Source: Gilvimarinus sp. DA14 (GTDB lineage: Bacteria; Pseudomonadota; Gammaproteobacteria; Pseudomonadales; Cellvibrionaceae). From it: a stretch of DNA of 64,000 bases. Numbering within the stretch: the stretch's first letter is position 1; every line of letters starts with the position of its first letter. A model generated the notes under the pieces. The model had not been told where the DNA came from and made no database searches. It was given only the letters and a program-made list of their open reading frames with translations. The stretch is taken from positions 2,644,501 to 2,708,500 of the forward strand of contig NZ_CP100350.1 of the NCBI RefSeq assembly GCF_024204685.1, written 5' to 3'. Shown in pieces: positions 53,168 through 60,584 of the stretch. A program made the position numbers and the translations under genes.

Positions 53168-54454
53168 GTGAATAATCAACAAGCCCAGGCTATGCCCTTA
53201 GCCAGCGCCCGTCTTTGGGTGCCTCTGTTTCTGATTGTCAGCCTCTTTTTTATGTGGGGCGTGGCCAATAACCTTAACGATATTCTGATTACCCAGTTTA
53301 AAAAGGCTTTCGTGCTCACCGACCTGCAATCGGGTCTGGTGCAGTCGGCGTTTTATTTTGGTTACTTTGTATTTGCCATTCCCGCCGCGCTGGCCATGAA
53401 GCGCTTTGGCTATCGCGCGGCGATCGTGTTTGGTTTGTTGCTTTACGCAGGCGGCGCGGCACTGTTTTACCCGGCAGCCCAGGCTCATGAATACGTTTAT
53501 TTTTTGGCGGCGCTGTTTGTGATCGCGAGCGGCCTGTCGTTTTTGGAAACCTCGGCCAATCCGTTGATTGTTGCTATGGGTGACCCGGAAACGGCAGAAC
53601 GGCGCTTAAACTTCGCTCAGTCTTTTAACTCATTGGGCACTATATCCGGCGTGTTGATTGGGCGCGAGTTTATTCTCTCGGGGGTGGAGCACAGCCCCGA
53701 GGAGCTGGCAGCCATGAGCGAGGCGCAGCAAACGGCTTTTTACACTACCGAGGTGCAGGCCGTGGCCGGGCCCTATCTGGCCATTGCGGCGGTGGTAGTG
53801 GTGTGGGCGCTGTGTGTGGCGCTGGTGAAGTTTCCGGTTCTGGCCCGGGCCCATGAAAATGACGAGCGCGGTTTTTCTCTGGCGGACTTTAAAGCACTGC
53901 TGCAGCGTCGCCACTATTTGTTTGGCGTATTGGCGCAGTTTTTTTACGTGGGCGCACAGGTGTGCATCTGGAGTTTTATGATTCGCTATGGCCAAGAAGC
54001 TGTGCCGGGCACCGGCGAGAAAACCCTGGCTACCTATTTAACCGTATCTCTGGTGGCCTTTATGGTGGGCCGCTTTTTTGCCACCTGGTTGATGGGCTAT
54101 GTTAAGCCCGCGCGGCTGATGGCCTGGTACGCCGTGGTGAATATCGGTTTGTGCGGCTACGCCATGCTGGCGGCGAATCACGCAGGTTTAATCGCTCTGG
54201 CCGCTACCAGCTTTTTTATGTCGCTGATGTTTCCCACGATTTTTGCCCTTAGCATTAAGGGCTTGGGGCGCGAGGCCAAGGCCGGCTCGGCGCTGCTGAT
54301 TATGGCGATTATCGGCGGCGCAATTCTCACCGCTGTTATGGGCTTGGTGTCGGATTTGACCAGCATGCATACCGCAGTGATTGTGCCTTTGGTGTGTTTT
54401 GTGGTGATTTGGCTGTTTGCTCGCAAATGCCAGGCGGGGGCGGTCGGTGCCTGA
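53168..54454 (+). CDS. fucP: L-fucose/H+ symporter
   Basis: A 428-residue MFS transporter of the FHS family, close to E. coli FucP. FMWGVANNLNDILITQFKKA contains Asp38, and LSFLETSANPLIVAMGDPE contains Glu127; these match the two acidic residues needed for transport in E. coli FucP (Asp46, Glu135). FAQSFNSLGTISGVLIG and FFYVGAQVCIWSFMIRYGQE agree as well. The GTG start has GGAGGAGA before it. It is the first gene of the plus-strand fucose run and overlaps the next gene by eight bases. Confidence 0.92.
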   Translation: MNNQQAQAMPLASARLWVPLFLIVSLFFMWGVANNLNDILITQFKKAFVLTDLQSGLVQSAFYFGYFVFAIPAALAMKRFGYRAAIVFGLLLYAGGAALFYPAAQAHEYVYFLAALFVIASGLSFLETSANPLIVAMGDPETAERRLNFAQSFNSLGTISGVLIGREFILSGVEHSPEELAAMSEAQQTAFYTTEVQAVAGPYLAIAAVVVVWALCVALVKFPVLARAHENDERGFSLADFKALLQRRHYLFGVLAQFFYVGAQVCIWSFMIRYGQEAVPGTGEKTLATYLTVSLVAFMVGRFFATWLMGYVKPARLMAWYAVVNIGLCGYAMLAANHAGLIALAATSFFMSLMFPTIFALSIKGLGREAKAGSALLIMAIIGGAILTAVMGLVSDLTSMHTAVIVPLVCFVVIWLFARKCQAGAVGA

Positions 54455-55283
54455 CTTTGCCCTAGTCGACGCCCACCAACACGCCTGGGAGCTGGCCAAT
54501 ACCCAGTGGCCGACGCCGGAGCTGGGCGAGATATATCGCGATTTTAGTGCGGCGGATTATCTAACTGCCAGCGCCGAGGCCGGTGCGGTGGCGTCGGTGC
54601 TGGTGCAGTCGCAGCCCCATGCGGCGGATACCGATTATCTGTTGGCTGAGGCAGACGCCTATCGCCATGTGGTGGGGGTGGTGGGCTGGGTGGATTTGGC
54701 CGCTGCGGATGCGCGCGAGCAACTTACGCTGCGCGCTCGCCACCCGGCTTTTTGCGGGGTGCGACCGATGTTGCAGGCCCTACCCGAGGACGACTGGATT
54801 TTGCGCCCTGAGTGCGCAGCAGGGTTGGCGGCCCTAAGCGAGCACAAGCTGTGCTTTGATGCGCTGGTATATCCGCGCCACCTGCGCCACATTGAAACCC
54901 TGGCATTGGCTCATCCCGAGCTGAGCATTGTGTTGGATCACGGCGCCAAGCCGGATATTGCCGGGGGCGAGTGGCAACACTGGTATCAGTTGATGGTGCG
55001 GCTGGCGGCTTTGCCCAATGTTCACTGCAAGCTATCCGGGCTGATTACCGAAGCCCCGGCGGAGTCACAATTGAGCGTGGTGCGGCCCTATGCTGAGGCC
55101 ATTTTGACTTTGTTTGGGCCCCGGCGGGTCATTTGGGGCAGCGACTGGCCTGTGTTGAATTTGGCGAGTAATTACCGAGAGTGGCTGGTTTATTGCAGAC
55201 AACTGGTACAATCTTTCGCCCCCGGCGCCGAAAAGGCAATATTTCGCGATAATGCAATTGCCCTGTACCGACTTGGGGTTTGA
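54447..55283 (+). CDS. Amidohydrolase-family L-fuconolactone hydrolase
   Basis: A 278-residue TIM-barrel enzyme of the COG3618 branch of the amidohydrolases. It starts PDFALVDAHQHAWELAN with His10 and His12 as the first metal pair; later motifs are CFDALVYPRHLRHIETLA, IVLDHGAKPDI, VHCKLSGLITEA and VIWGSDWPVLNL (catalytic Asp). Relatives hydrolyse L-fuconolactone or L-rhamnonolactone. The GTG at 54447, overlapping the fucP stop, gives the family-like N-terminus and has GGCGGGGG upstream; the frame is open further back inside fucP. Confidence 0.88.
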   Translation: MPDFALVDAHQHAWELANTQWPTPELGEIYRDFSAADYLTASAEAGAVASVLVQSQPHAADTDYLLAEADAYRHVVGVVGWVDLAAADAREQLTLRARHPAFCGVRPMLQALPEDDWILRPECAAGLAALSEHKLCFDALVYPRHLRHIETLALAHPELSIVLDHGAKPDIAGGEWQHWYQLMVRLAALPNVHCKLSGLITEAPAESQLSVVRPYAEAILTLFGPRRVIWGSDWPVLNLASNYREWLVYCRQLVQSFAPGAEKAIFRDNAIALYRLGV

Positions 55284-55336
55284 TAACAACAATGACCGAA
55301 ACGCTTTGAGCAGCGACACTTTAGAGTAACGATAAC

Positions 55337-56134
55337 ATGACAGGTAAACGCAACGAGGCCGCCAAGGCAACGGCCGAAGACAGTCGAAAATATAAGGCAC
55401 CAGCGCTGGAAAAAGGGCTGGATATTCTCGAGCTGCTAGCCACTAGCAGCGAGCCTATGACCACCTCGCAAATGGCGGCTAGGTTGGGGCGCTCGGTGAG
55501 CGAATTGTTTCGCATGGTGCTGGCGCTGGAGTATCGCGGCTACATCACCCCCGCCGAAGATGGCCGCGATGGCTATGCTTTGTCGAACAAGTTGTTTGCT
55601 CTGGGTATCGCCCGCGCGCCTACCAAAACGCTGCTGGAAACGGCCTTGCCGATTATGTCGGCACTCAGTCGCGAGATAGGTCAGTCCTGCCATTTGGCGG
55701 TGCCTTCGGGGGACCAGATTGTGGTGGTGGGGCGCATTGAGAACCCGGGCGATCTGGGATTTTCCGTACGTATCGGTTACCGCCGCCCCCTGATTAAAGC
55801 CGCGTCGGGCAAGGTGCTGTTTGGTTTTCAGGCCCCGGATGTACAGAGCGTGATGCTCAAAGCCCTGGCCGGCGAGGACGAATCCGAGCTGGAGACTTTT
55901 ATCTCCAGCGCCGAACAGGCGCGCAAAGCGGGCTATGTACGAACCCCCAGTGATTTTATCGATGGTGTTACCGATTTATCGACGCCGGTGATCGGCTATC
56001 GCGGTGCGCTGGCAGCCTTGACGGTGCCCCATGTGGTTTACCATCCAGAGCCCTGCAGCGTCGATCGCGCCCTCGAGGGGCTGCGCGAAGCGGCGCAAAA
56101 AATCTCTTCACTGCTGACTGAACAAAGCCACTGA
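55337..56134 (+). CDS. IclR-family transcriptional regulator
   Basis: A 265-residue regulator. The winged helix-turn-helix spans residues about 25-75 (ALEKGLDILELLATSSEPMT, QMAARLGRSVSELFRMVLAL). The effector domain has LPIMSALSREIGQSCHLAVP, FSVRIGYRRPLIKAASGKVL and a late RTPSDFIDGVTDLSTPVIGY. IclR proteins also control L-fucose genes in Campylobacter. It lies between lactonase and aldo/keto reductase genes and ends in a hairpin, so it divides the cluster into two transcripts. Confidence 0.92.
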   Translation: MTGKRNEAAKATAEDSRKYKAPALEKGLDILELLATSSEPMTTSQMAARLGRSVSELFRMVLALEYRGYITPAEDGRDGYALSNKLFALGIARAPTKTLLETALPIMSALSREIGQSCHLAVPSGDQIVVVGRIENPGDLGFSVRIGYRRPLIKAASGKVLFGFQAPDVQSVMLKALAGEDESELETFISSAEQARKAGYVRTPSDFIDGVTDLSTPVIGYRGALAALTVPHVVYHPEPCSVDRALEGLREAAQKISSLLTEQSH

Positions 56135-56142
56135 TCTCACCT

Positions 56143-56174
56143 CTGTAAAGGCGCTTTTAACAGCGCCTTTACAG
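56143..56174 (+). terminator. Hairpin terminator after the IclR gene
   Basis: A 12-bp perfect stem CTGTAAAGGCGC/GCGCCTTTACAG (56143-56154 with 56163-56174) around TTTTAACA. Only a short T-rich tail follows, so termination may be partial. Confidence 0.7.
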
Positions 56175-56242
56175 TCTTATAGTTATATAGACTTTTTCCT
56201 GTGTTGGGTCGTGAAACCGGTTGACTTTTGTCGGCTGTTTGT

Positions 56243-56258
56243 TTTTACTTGTGAGTAT
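56243..56258 (+). promoter_or_regulatory. Shared element TTTTACTTGTGA upstream of aldo/keto reductase
   Basis: TTTTACTTGTGA at 56243-56254 matches 11 of 12 bases of the sequence at 53087-53098 upstream of fucP. It lies some 30 bases before the second fucose transcript, consistent with a common operator. Confidence 0.45.
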
Positions 56259-56284
56259 ATTTTTAATTATAAAAAAGGTTTTCT

Positions 56285-57316
56285 GTGGTAGCCGCAATCG
56301 ACTTACAGCCGTGCCGCGTGGCCAATACCTGCGTGTATCTACCGCCCTTCGCTATGGGCGCTGCGCCTCTGGGTAACCTGTACCGCGAAGTGGCCGAGCA
56401 ACAGGCGCAGCAGGCAGTGCATAGCGCTCTTGCCCTTGGCTTTAACTATATCGATACCGCCCCCCACTATGGCTTCGGCTTAAGTGAACGCCGCCTGGGC
56501 CGCGCCCTGAGCGGCGCAAAGCAGCCGGTATTGTCCACCAAGGTGGGTCGCGTGCTGGAGCCAATTGCTGCCGCAGAGCGGGCGCCGCTGCGCTTTGGTT
56601 TTGCCGCTACCCCCGATTTAAAACCGGTATTCGACTACAGCTACGGGGGCGTTATGCGCTCTTTTAACGAGTCGCTACAACGCCTGAGCGTGGAGCGAGT
56701 TGAGCTGGTGTTCGCTCACGATTTGGGCGAGTTGACCCACGCTGAGCAGCACGAGCAGCGCTGGCGAGAGTTTTGCGAGGGCGGCATGCGTGCCCTGGAG
56801 GAGCTAAAAGCCGCCGGGCGAATCGGTGCGATTGGCCTGGGGGTGAACGAAGTGGCCGTGTGCGAGCGCGCCCTGGATGAACTGGCGGTGGATGTGTTTT
56901 TGCTGGCTGGGCGCTACACGCTACTTGAGCAAACGCCGCTGGATTCGTTGCTGCCGCGCTGCGCCCAGGCCGGAGTGTCGGTGATTGCTGCGGGGCCGTT
57001 TAATTCAGGTATTCTCGCGGCCGATTTGACTGCCGACGTTCTGCACTATAACTACGCGCCCGCCCCCGAGGCCATTGTGCAAAAAGTGCGGCAGCTGCGC
57101 TCGGTATGCGATGACTACGCCGTGCCGGTGCAAGCCGCCGCGTTGCAGTTTCCCGCCGCGCACCCACAGGTGGTGAGCGTGTTGGCGGGCTTTGCCAGCG
57201 CCGCAGAAGTCGAGCAGGCGCGCGTTTGGATTGACACAGATATACCTGCCAGTTTTTGGCGGGCACTTAAAGCCGGGGGACTGCTGCACCCACAGGCCCC
57301 GGTGCCATCGGAGTAA
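56285..57316 (+). CDS. Aldo/keto reductase, probable L-fucose 1-dehydrogenase
   Basis: A 343-residue AKR barrel protein. The catalytic tetrad is Asp57 and Tyr62 (NYIDTAPHYGFGLSERRLG), Lys86 (LSTKVGRV) and His145 (LVFAHDLGEL). The sequence, with FDYSYGGVMRSFNESLQRL, belongs to the D-threo-aldose/L-fucose dehydrogenase group. It should oxidise L-fucose to L-fuconolactone, the substrate of the amidohydrolase at 54447. The GTG start follows AAAAAAGG at eight bases. It begins the second transcript of the cluster. Confidence 0.85.
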   Translation: MVAAIDLQPCRVANTCVYLPPFAMGAAPLGNLYREVAEQQAQQAVHSALALGFNYIDTAPHYGFGLSERRLGRALSGAKQPVLSTKVGRVLEPIAAAERAPLRFGFAATPDLKPVFDYSYGGVMRSFNESLQRLSVERVELVFAHDLGELTHAEQHEQRWREFCEGGMRALEELKAAGRIGAIGLGVNEVAVCERALDELAVDVFLLAGRYTLLEQTPLDSLLPRCAQAGVSVIAAGPFNSGILAADLTADVLHYNYAPAPEAIVQKVRQLRSVCDDYAVPVQAAALQFPAAHPQVVSVLAGFASAAEVEQARVWIDTDIPASFWRALKAGGLLHPQAPVPSE

Positions 57317-57320
57317 TACT

Positions 57321-57647
57321 ATGAGCAGAGCCACAAGCGCCGCGCCGCAGGTGGTTTTACTACACCCACAAGACAATGTCCTGATCAGTGTGATGACTCT
57401 GGCGGCGGATACTCAGTTTACGTTTGCGGGGCGCGAGTACCGGCTCGCCCAAGCGGTGCCTTTGGGGCACAAAATTGCCCGCACTGATATGCCGGCGGGC
57501 ACTCGTATTTTTCGCTATGGAGCCCCCATTGGCTCACTCTACAGCGCTGTAAAAGCCGGCGACTGGGTGCACATGCACAATTTAAAAAGTGACTATCTGG
57601 CCAGTCATACCCGAAAAGGGCGGGCCCAGGAGGGCAGTGGTGAGTAA
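57321..57647 (+). CDS. UxaA-type dehydratase, N-terminal SAF-domain subunit
   Basis: A 108-residue stand-alone SAF domain matching the first part of altronate/galactarate dehydratases: VVLLHPQDNVLISVMTLAAD, VPLGHKIARTDMPAGTRIFR and GAPIGSLYSAVKAGDWVHMH. The final VHMHNLKSD is the usual end of this domain. The ATG has GGAG upstream and lies four bases after the AKR stop; its end overlaps the large subunit gene by eight bases. Together they would form one split enzyme. Confidence 0.88.
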   Translation: MSRATSAAPQVVLLHPQDNVLISVMTLAADTQFTFAGREYRLAQAVPLGHKIARTDMPAGTRIFRYGAPIGSLYSAVKAGDWVHMHNLKSDYLASHTRKGRAQEGSGE

Positions 57648-58863
57648 CAGCAAACAGCAACCCGAACTACAGGGCTTCTTGCGCAGCGACGGGCGCAAAG
57701 GCATACGCAATGTGTTAGTGGTGGCCTACTTAGTGGAGTGTGCGCATCACGTCAGTCGCCGCATTGTGCTGCAGGCCGATGACAGCGAAGTCCATTTAAT
57801 TGGCTTTCCTGGTTGCTACCCCAACGATTACGCCAGCGAAATGATGCGCGCAGTATGTACTCACCCCAATGTGGGTGGCGCGCTGTTAGTTTCCTTGGGC
57901 TGCGAAAGTATGGATCGCGACAGCTTACTGCAAACGGTGCGCGACTCCGGCCGCCCGGCTGAGCTACTGGTGATTCAGGAAACCGGCGGTACCGCCAGTA
58001 CCATTGCCGAGGGCCTGCGCCTGGTAAAACAAATGCGCCGCGAGCTGGCGCAGGAGCAGACGGTCCGCATGGGCATAGACGAGCTGGTGGTGGGGACAAT
58101 ATGCGGCGGCAGCGATGGCACCAGCGGTATCACCGCCAACCCCGCAGTGGGCCGTTGTTTTGATGCCCTGGTAGCCGAGGGCGCGGCCTGTGTGTTCGAG
58201 GAAACCGGCGAGCTTATCGGCTGTGAAAATATTATGGCCGACCGCGCCGCCACGCCCGAGCTGGGTAAGCTGATACAGGAGTGTGTCGCCAAGGCCGAAC
58301 GCTATTACACCACCATGGGCTTTGGCAGTTTTGCGCCGGGCAATGCCGATGGCGGCCTGACGACTTTGGAAGAAAAGTCCATGGGTGCCTATTCCAAATC
58401 TGGCTCTTCTCTTATTAGCGGTTTAATTAAGCCGGGCGATGTCCCCCCCACTGGCGGCCTGTACTTGTTGGATGTGGTGCCCGATGGCGAACCGCGCTTT
58501 GGTTTTCCCAATATTTCCGACAATGCCGAGATTGTGGAGATGATTGCCTGCGGCTGTCACCTGACCCTGTTTACCACCGGGCGAGGCTCGGTGGTGGGTT
58601 CGGCTATTTCGCCGGTGATAAAAATCTGCGCCAATCCCGATACCTATCAGCGTCTGGCGGACGATATGGATATCAACGCCGGAAAAATTCTCACCGGTGA
58701 GGCGACCCTTGATGAAGTCGGGCAAGAGATTTATCAGTGTGTGATGGCAGTGGCCGGCGGTGCCCAGAGTGTGTCTGAGGCTCTCGGTCATCAGGAGTTT
58801 ATTCTTACCTATAAATCATTCGAGCCCATCGGCCCGGGCTGCTTGCCGGTGCGGCAACTGTAA
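57640..58863 (+). CDS. UxaA-type dehydratase, large subunit (probable L-fuconate dehydratase)
   Basis: A 407-residue protein equal to the C-terminal part of altronate dehydratase. Signatures: FLRSDGRKGIRNVLVVAYLV, the cysteine-containing GFPGCYPNDYASEMM, VGTICGGSDGTSGITANPAV, MGFGSFAPGNADGGLTTLEE and ACGCHLTLFTTGRGSVVGSA. These enzymes lose water from an aldonate to give the 2-keto-3-deoxy acid. Given its neighbours, L-fuconate is the likely substrate; the usual enolase-superfamily fuconate dehydratase is absent. The GTG at 57640 with CAGGAGGG upstream is preferred to codons further back. Confidence 0.85.
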   Translation: MSNSKQQPELQGFLRSDGRKGIRNVLVVAYLVECAHHVSRRIVLQADDSEVHLIGFPGCYPNDYASEMMRAVCTHPNVGGALLVSLGCESMDRDSLLQTVRDSGRPAELLVIQETGGTASTIAEGLRLVKQMRRELAQEQTVRMGIDELVVGTICGGSDGTSGITANPAVGRCFDALVAEGAACVFEETGELIGCENIMADRAATPELGKLIQECVAKAERYYTTMGFGSFAPGNADGGLTTLEEKSMGAYSKSGSSLISGLIKPGDVPPTGGLYLLDVVPDGEPRFGFPNISDNAEIVEMIACGCHLTLFTTGRGSVVGSAISPVIKICANPDTYQRLADDMDINAGKILTGEATLDEVGQEIYQCVMAVAGGAQSVSEALGHQEFILTYKSFEPIGPGCLPVRQL

Positions 58864-58888
58864 GCGCTATTTAACTGGAATAAAAATA

Positions 58889-59611
58889 ATGAGACTGAGC
58901 AATAAAACCGCCTTTGTTACCGCCGCAGGGCAGGGCATTGGCTTGGCCACCGCGCGTCAGTTTATGGCCGAAGGCGCGCGGGTAATCGCCACCGATATTA
59001 ACGCCGAAGCGCTTGCGCAATTAGACTGCGAAACTTTTGTGCTGGATGTGACCGACACAGCGGCAGTAAACGCCGCGGCAGCAAAAGTCGGTGCAATTGA
59101 TGTACTGTTTAACTGCGCCGGCTACGTACATTCGGGGACAATTTTAGATTGCGATGAAGCCAGCTGGCAAAAGTCTATAGATATGAATATCAACTCAATG
59201 CATCGCACCATCCGCGCCTTTTTGCCGGGTATGCTGGCAAGTGGTGGCGGCTCCATTATTAATATGTCGTCGGTGGCAAGCTCTATAAAAGGCGCGCCCA
59301 ATCGCTGTGCTTACGGCATGACCAAGGCGGCGGTTATAGGTCTGACAAAGGCGGTAGCAGCGGATTTTATGACCCAGGGAGTGCGCTGCAACGCCATTTG
59401 TCCGGGTACAGTGGATACGCCCTCGCTGCAGCAGCGCCTGGTGGCCACCGGTGACTACGAAGCCGCACACAAAGCCTTTGTCGCCCGCCAGCCCATGGGG
59501 CGTCTGGGTACCGCCGAAGAGATGGCTAAACTCGCGTTGTATTTGGCGAGTGATGACAGTGCGTTTACGACAGGGACTATTAATATTATTGATGGTGGTT
59601 GGAGTAATTGA
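58889..59611 (+). CDS. SDR-family 2-keto-3-deoxy-L-fuconate dehydrogenase
   Basis: A 240-residue short-chain dehydrogenase. TAAGQGIG is at 11-18, Ser128 in NMSSVASS, Tyr142 and Lys146 in CAYGMTKAAVIGLTKAVAAD, and CPGTVDTPSLQQR follows. The whole pattern is that of the 2-keto-3-deoxy-L-fuconate dehydrogenase/BDH2 group, which oxidises C4 of the keto-deoxy acid with NAD+. It lies directly after the split dehydratase. The ATG at 58889 fits the family start; the frame is open upstream inside the dehydratase gene. Confidence 0.88.
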   Translation: MRLSNKTAFVTAAGQGIGLATARQFMAEGARVIATDINAEALAQLDCETFVLDVTDTAAVNAAAAKVGAIDVLFNCAGYVHSGTILDCDEASWQKSIDMNINSMHRTIRAFLPGMLASGGGSIINMSSVASSIKGAPNRCAYGMTKAAVIGLTKAVAADFMTQGVRCNAICPGTVDTPSLQQRLVATGDYEAAHKAFVARQPMGRLGTAEEMAKLALYLASDDSAFTTGTINIIDGGWSN

Positions 59612-59613
59612 TT

Positions 59614-59675
59614 GGACGTCTGATGTCGGACGACGGACGATAATTTTGCTGAACGCTGAACGCTGAACGCTGAAC
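59614..59675. repeat. Repeat-rich spacer: 17-base inverted copy and (GCTGAAC)4
   Basis: GGACGTCTGATGTCGGA at 59614-59630 is the exact inverse of 24300-24316. It is followed by four tandem copies of GCTGAAC at 59648-59675. The block separates the SDR and FAH genes of the fucose cluster and has no coding content. Confidence 0.75.
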
Positions 59676-59727
59676 GTCTTGTGCGTTTTTTTGGTTTGAA
59701 AAAAGACAACGAATTACGGAATAGATT

Positions 59728-60573
59728 ATGAAATTATTACGCTTTGGAGAGCCGGGTAAAGAGCGTCCCGGATTAATTGATTCGCAGCAACAGATTCGCG
59801 ATTTATCCTCAGTGGTGGATGACATTGATGGTTCGGCAGTATCGCCAGAGGGGCTGGCAAAAATCGCCGCCTGCGATATCGACTCCCTGCCGGTGGTGAG
59901 TAACACCCAACGCTTTGGCCCCTGCGTGGGCAATGTGGGTAAGTTTATTTGCATCGGCTTGAATTATGTCGATCACTGCGAAGAAACCGGCGCACCAGTT
60001 CCGACTGAACCTGTGGTGTTTACCAAAGCCACCAGTGCCATTACCGGCCCGGATGACGGCATTATCAAGCCGCGCGGCTCAGAAAAGTTGGACTGGGAAG
60101 TTGAAATGGGAATCGTGATAGGCCGCGAAGCTAAGTATGTCAGCGAAGCAGATGCAGAGGATTATATTGCCGGTTACTGTGTAGTGCACGATGTCTCCGA
60201 ACGCGGCTTTCAGCTCGAGCGCAGCGGCCAGTGGGATTTAGGCAAGGGCTGCGATACCTTTGGTCCCATAGGTCCTTACCTGGTTACTCGCGATTCGGTG
60301 AAAGACCCCCTCAATTTAAATATCTGGTTGCGGGTAAACGGTAAAACCTATCAAAACTCCAATACCAAGAATATGGTGTTTGGGCCGGCGCAGTTGGTTT
60401 CGTTTTTAAGCCAGTATATGAGTTTGCAGCCCGGCGATATTATTTCTACCGGCACACCGCCCGGTGTTGGGCTGGGGCAAAAGCCGCCGGTGTATTTGAA
60501 TGTGGGTGATAAAGTTCAATTGGGTATTGATGGCCTGGGTGAGCAATCGCAAAAAATTCTTCCCAGCCCCTAG
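59728..60573 (+). CDS. FAH-family 2,4-diketo-3-deoxy-L-fuconate hydrolase
   Basis: A 281-residue FAH-superfamily enzyme of the longer type with an N-terminal domain (MKLLRFGEPGKERPGLIDSQ). FICIGLNYVDHCEETG, the metal-binding DWEVEMGIVIGREA and CVVHDVSERGFQLERSGQWD are typical, with STGTPPGVGLG near the end. In the Xanthomonas-type L-fucose pathway such an enzyme splits 2,4-diketo-3-deoxy-L-fuconate to pyruvate and L-lactate. Its place after the SDR gene supports the same step here. Confidence 0.88.
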   Translation: MKLLRFGEPGKERPGLIDSQQQIRDLSSVVDDIDGSAVSPEGLAKIAACDIDSLPVVSNTQRFGPCVGNVGKFICIGLNYVDHCEETGAPVPTEPVVFTKATSAITGPDDGIIKPRGSEKLDWEVEMGIVIGREAKYVSEADAEDYIAGYCVVHDVSERGFQLERSGQWDLGKGCDTFGPIGPYLVTRDSVKDPLNLNIWLRVNGKTYQNSNTKNMVFGPAQLVSFLSQYMSLQPGDIISTGTPPGVGLGQKPPVYLNVGDKVQLGIDGLGEQSQKILPSP

Positions 60574-60584
60574 AGAAATTTCTT

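Noticed and set aside
59648-59675. CRISPR-like array
   Set aside because: Units are seven bases in direct tandem without spacers, so this is a simple tandem repeat.
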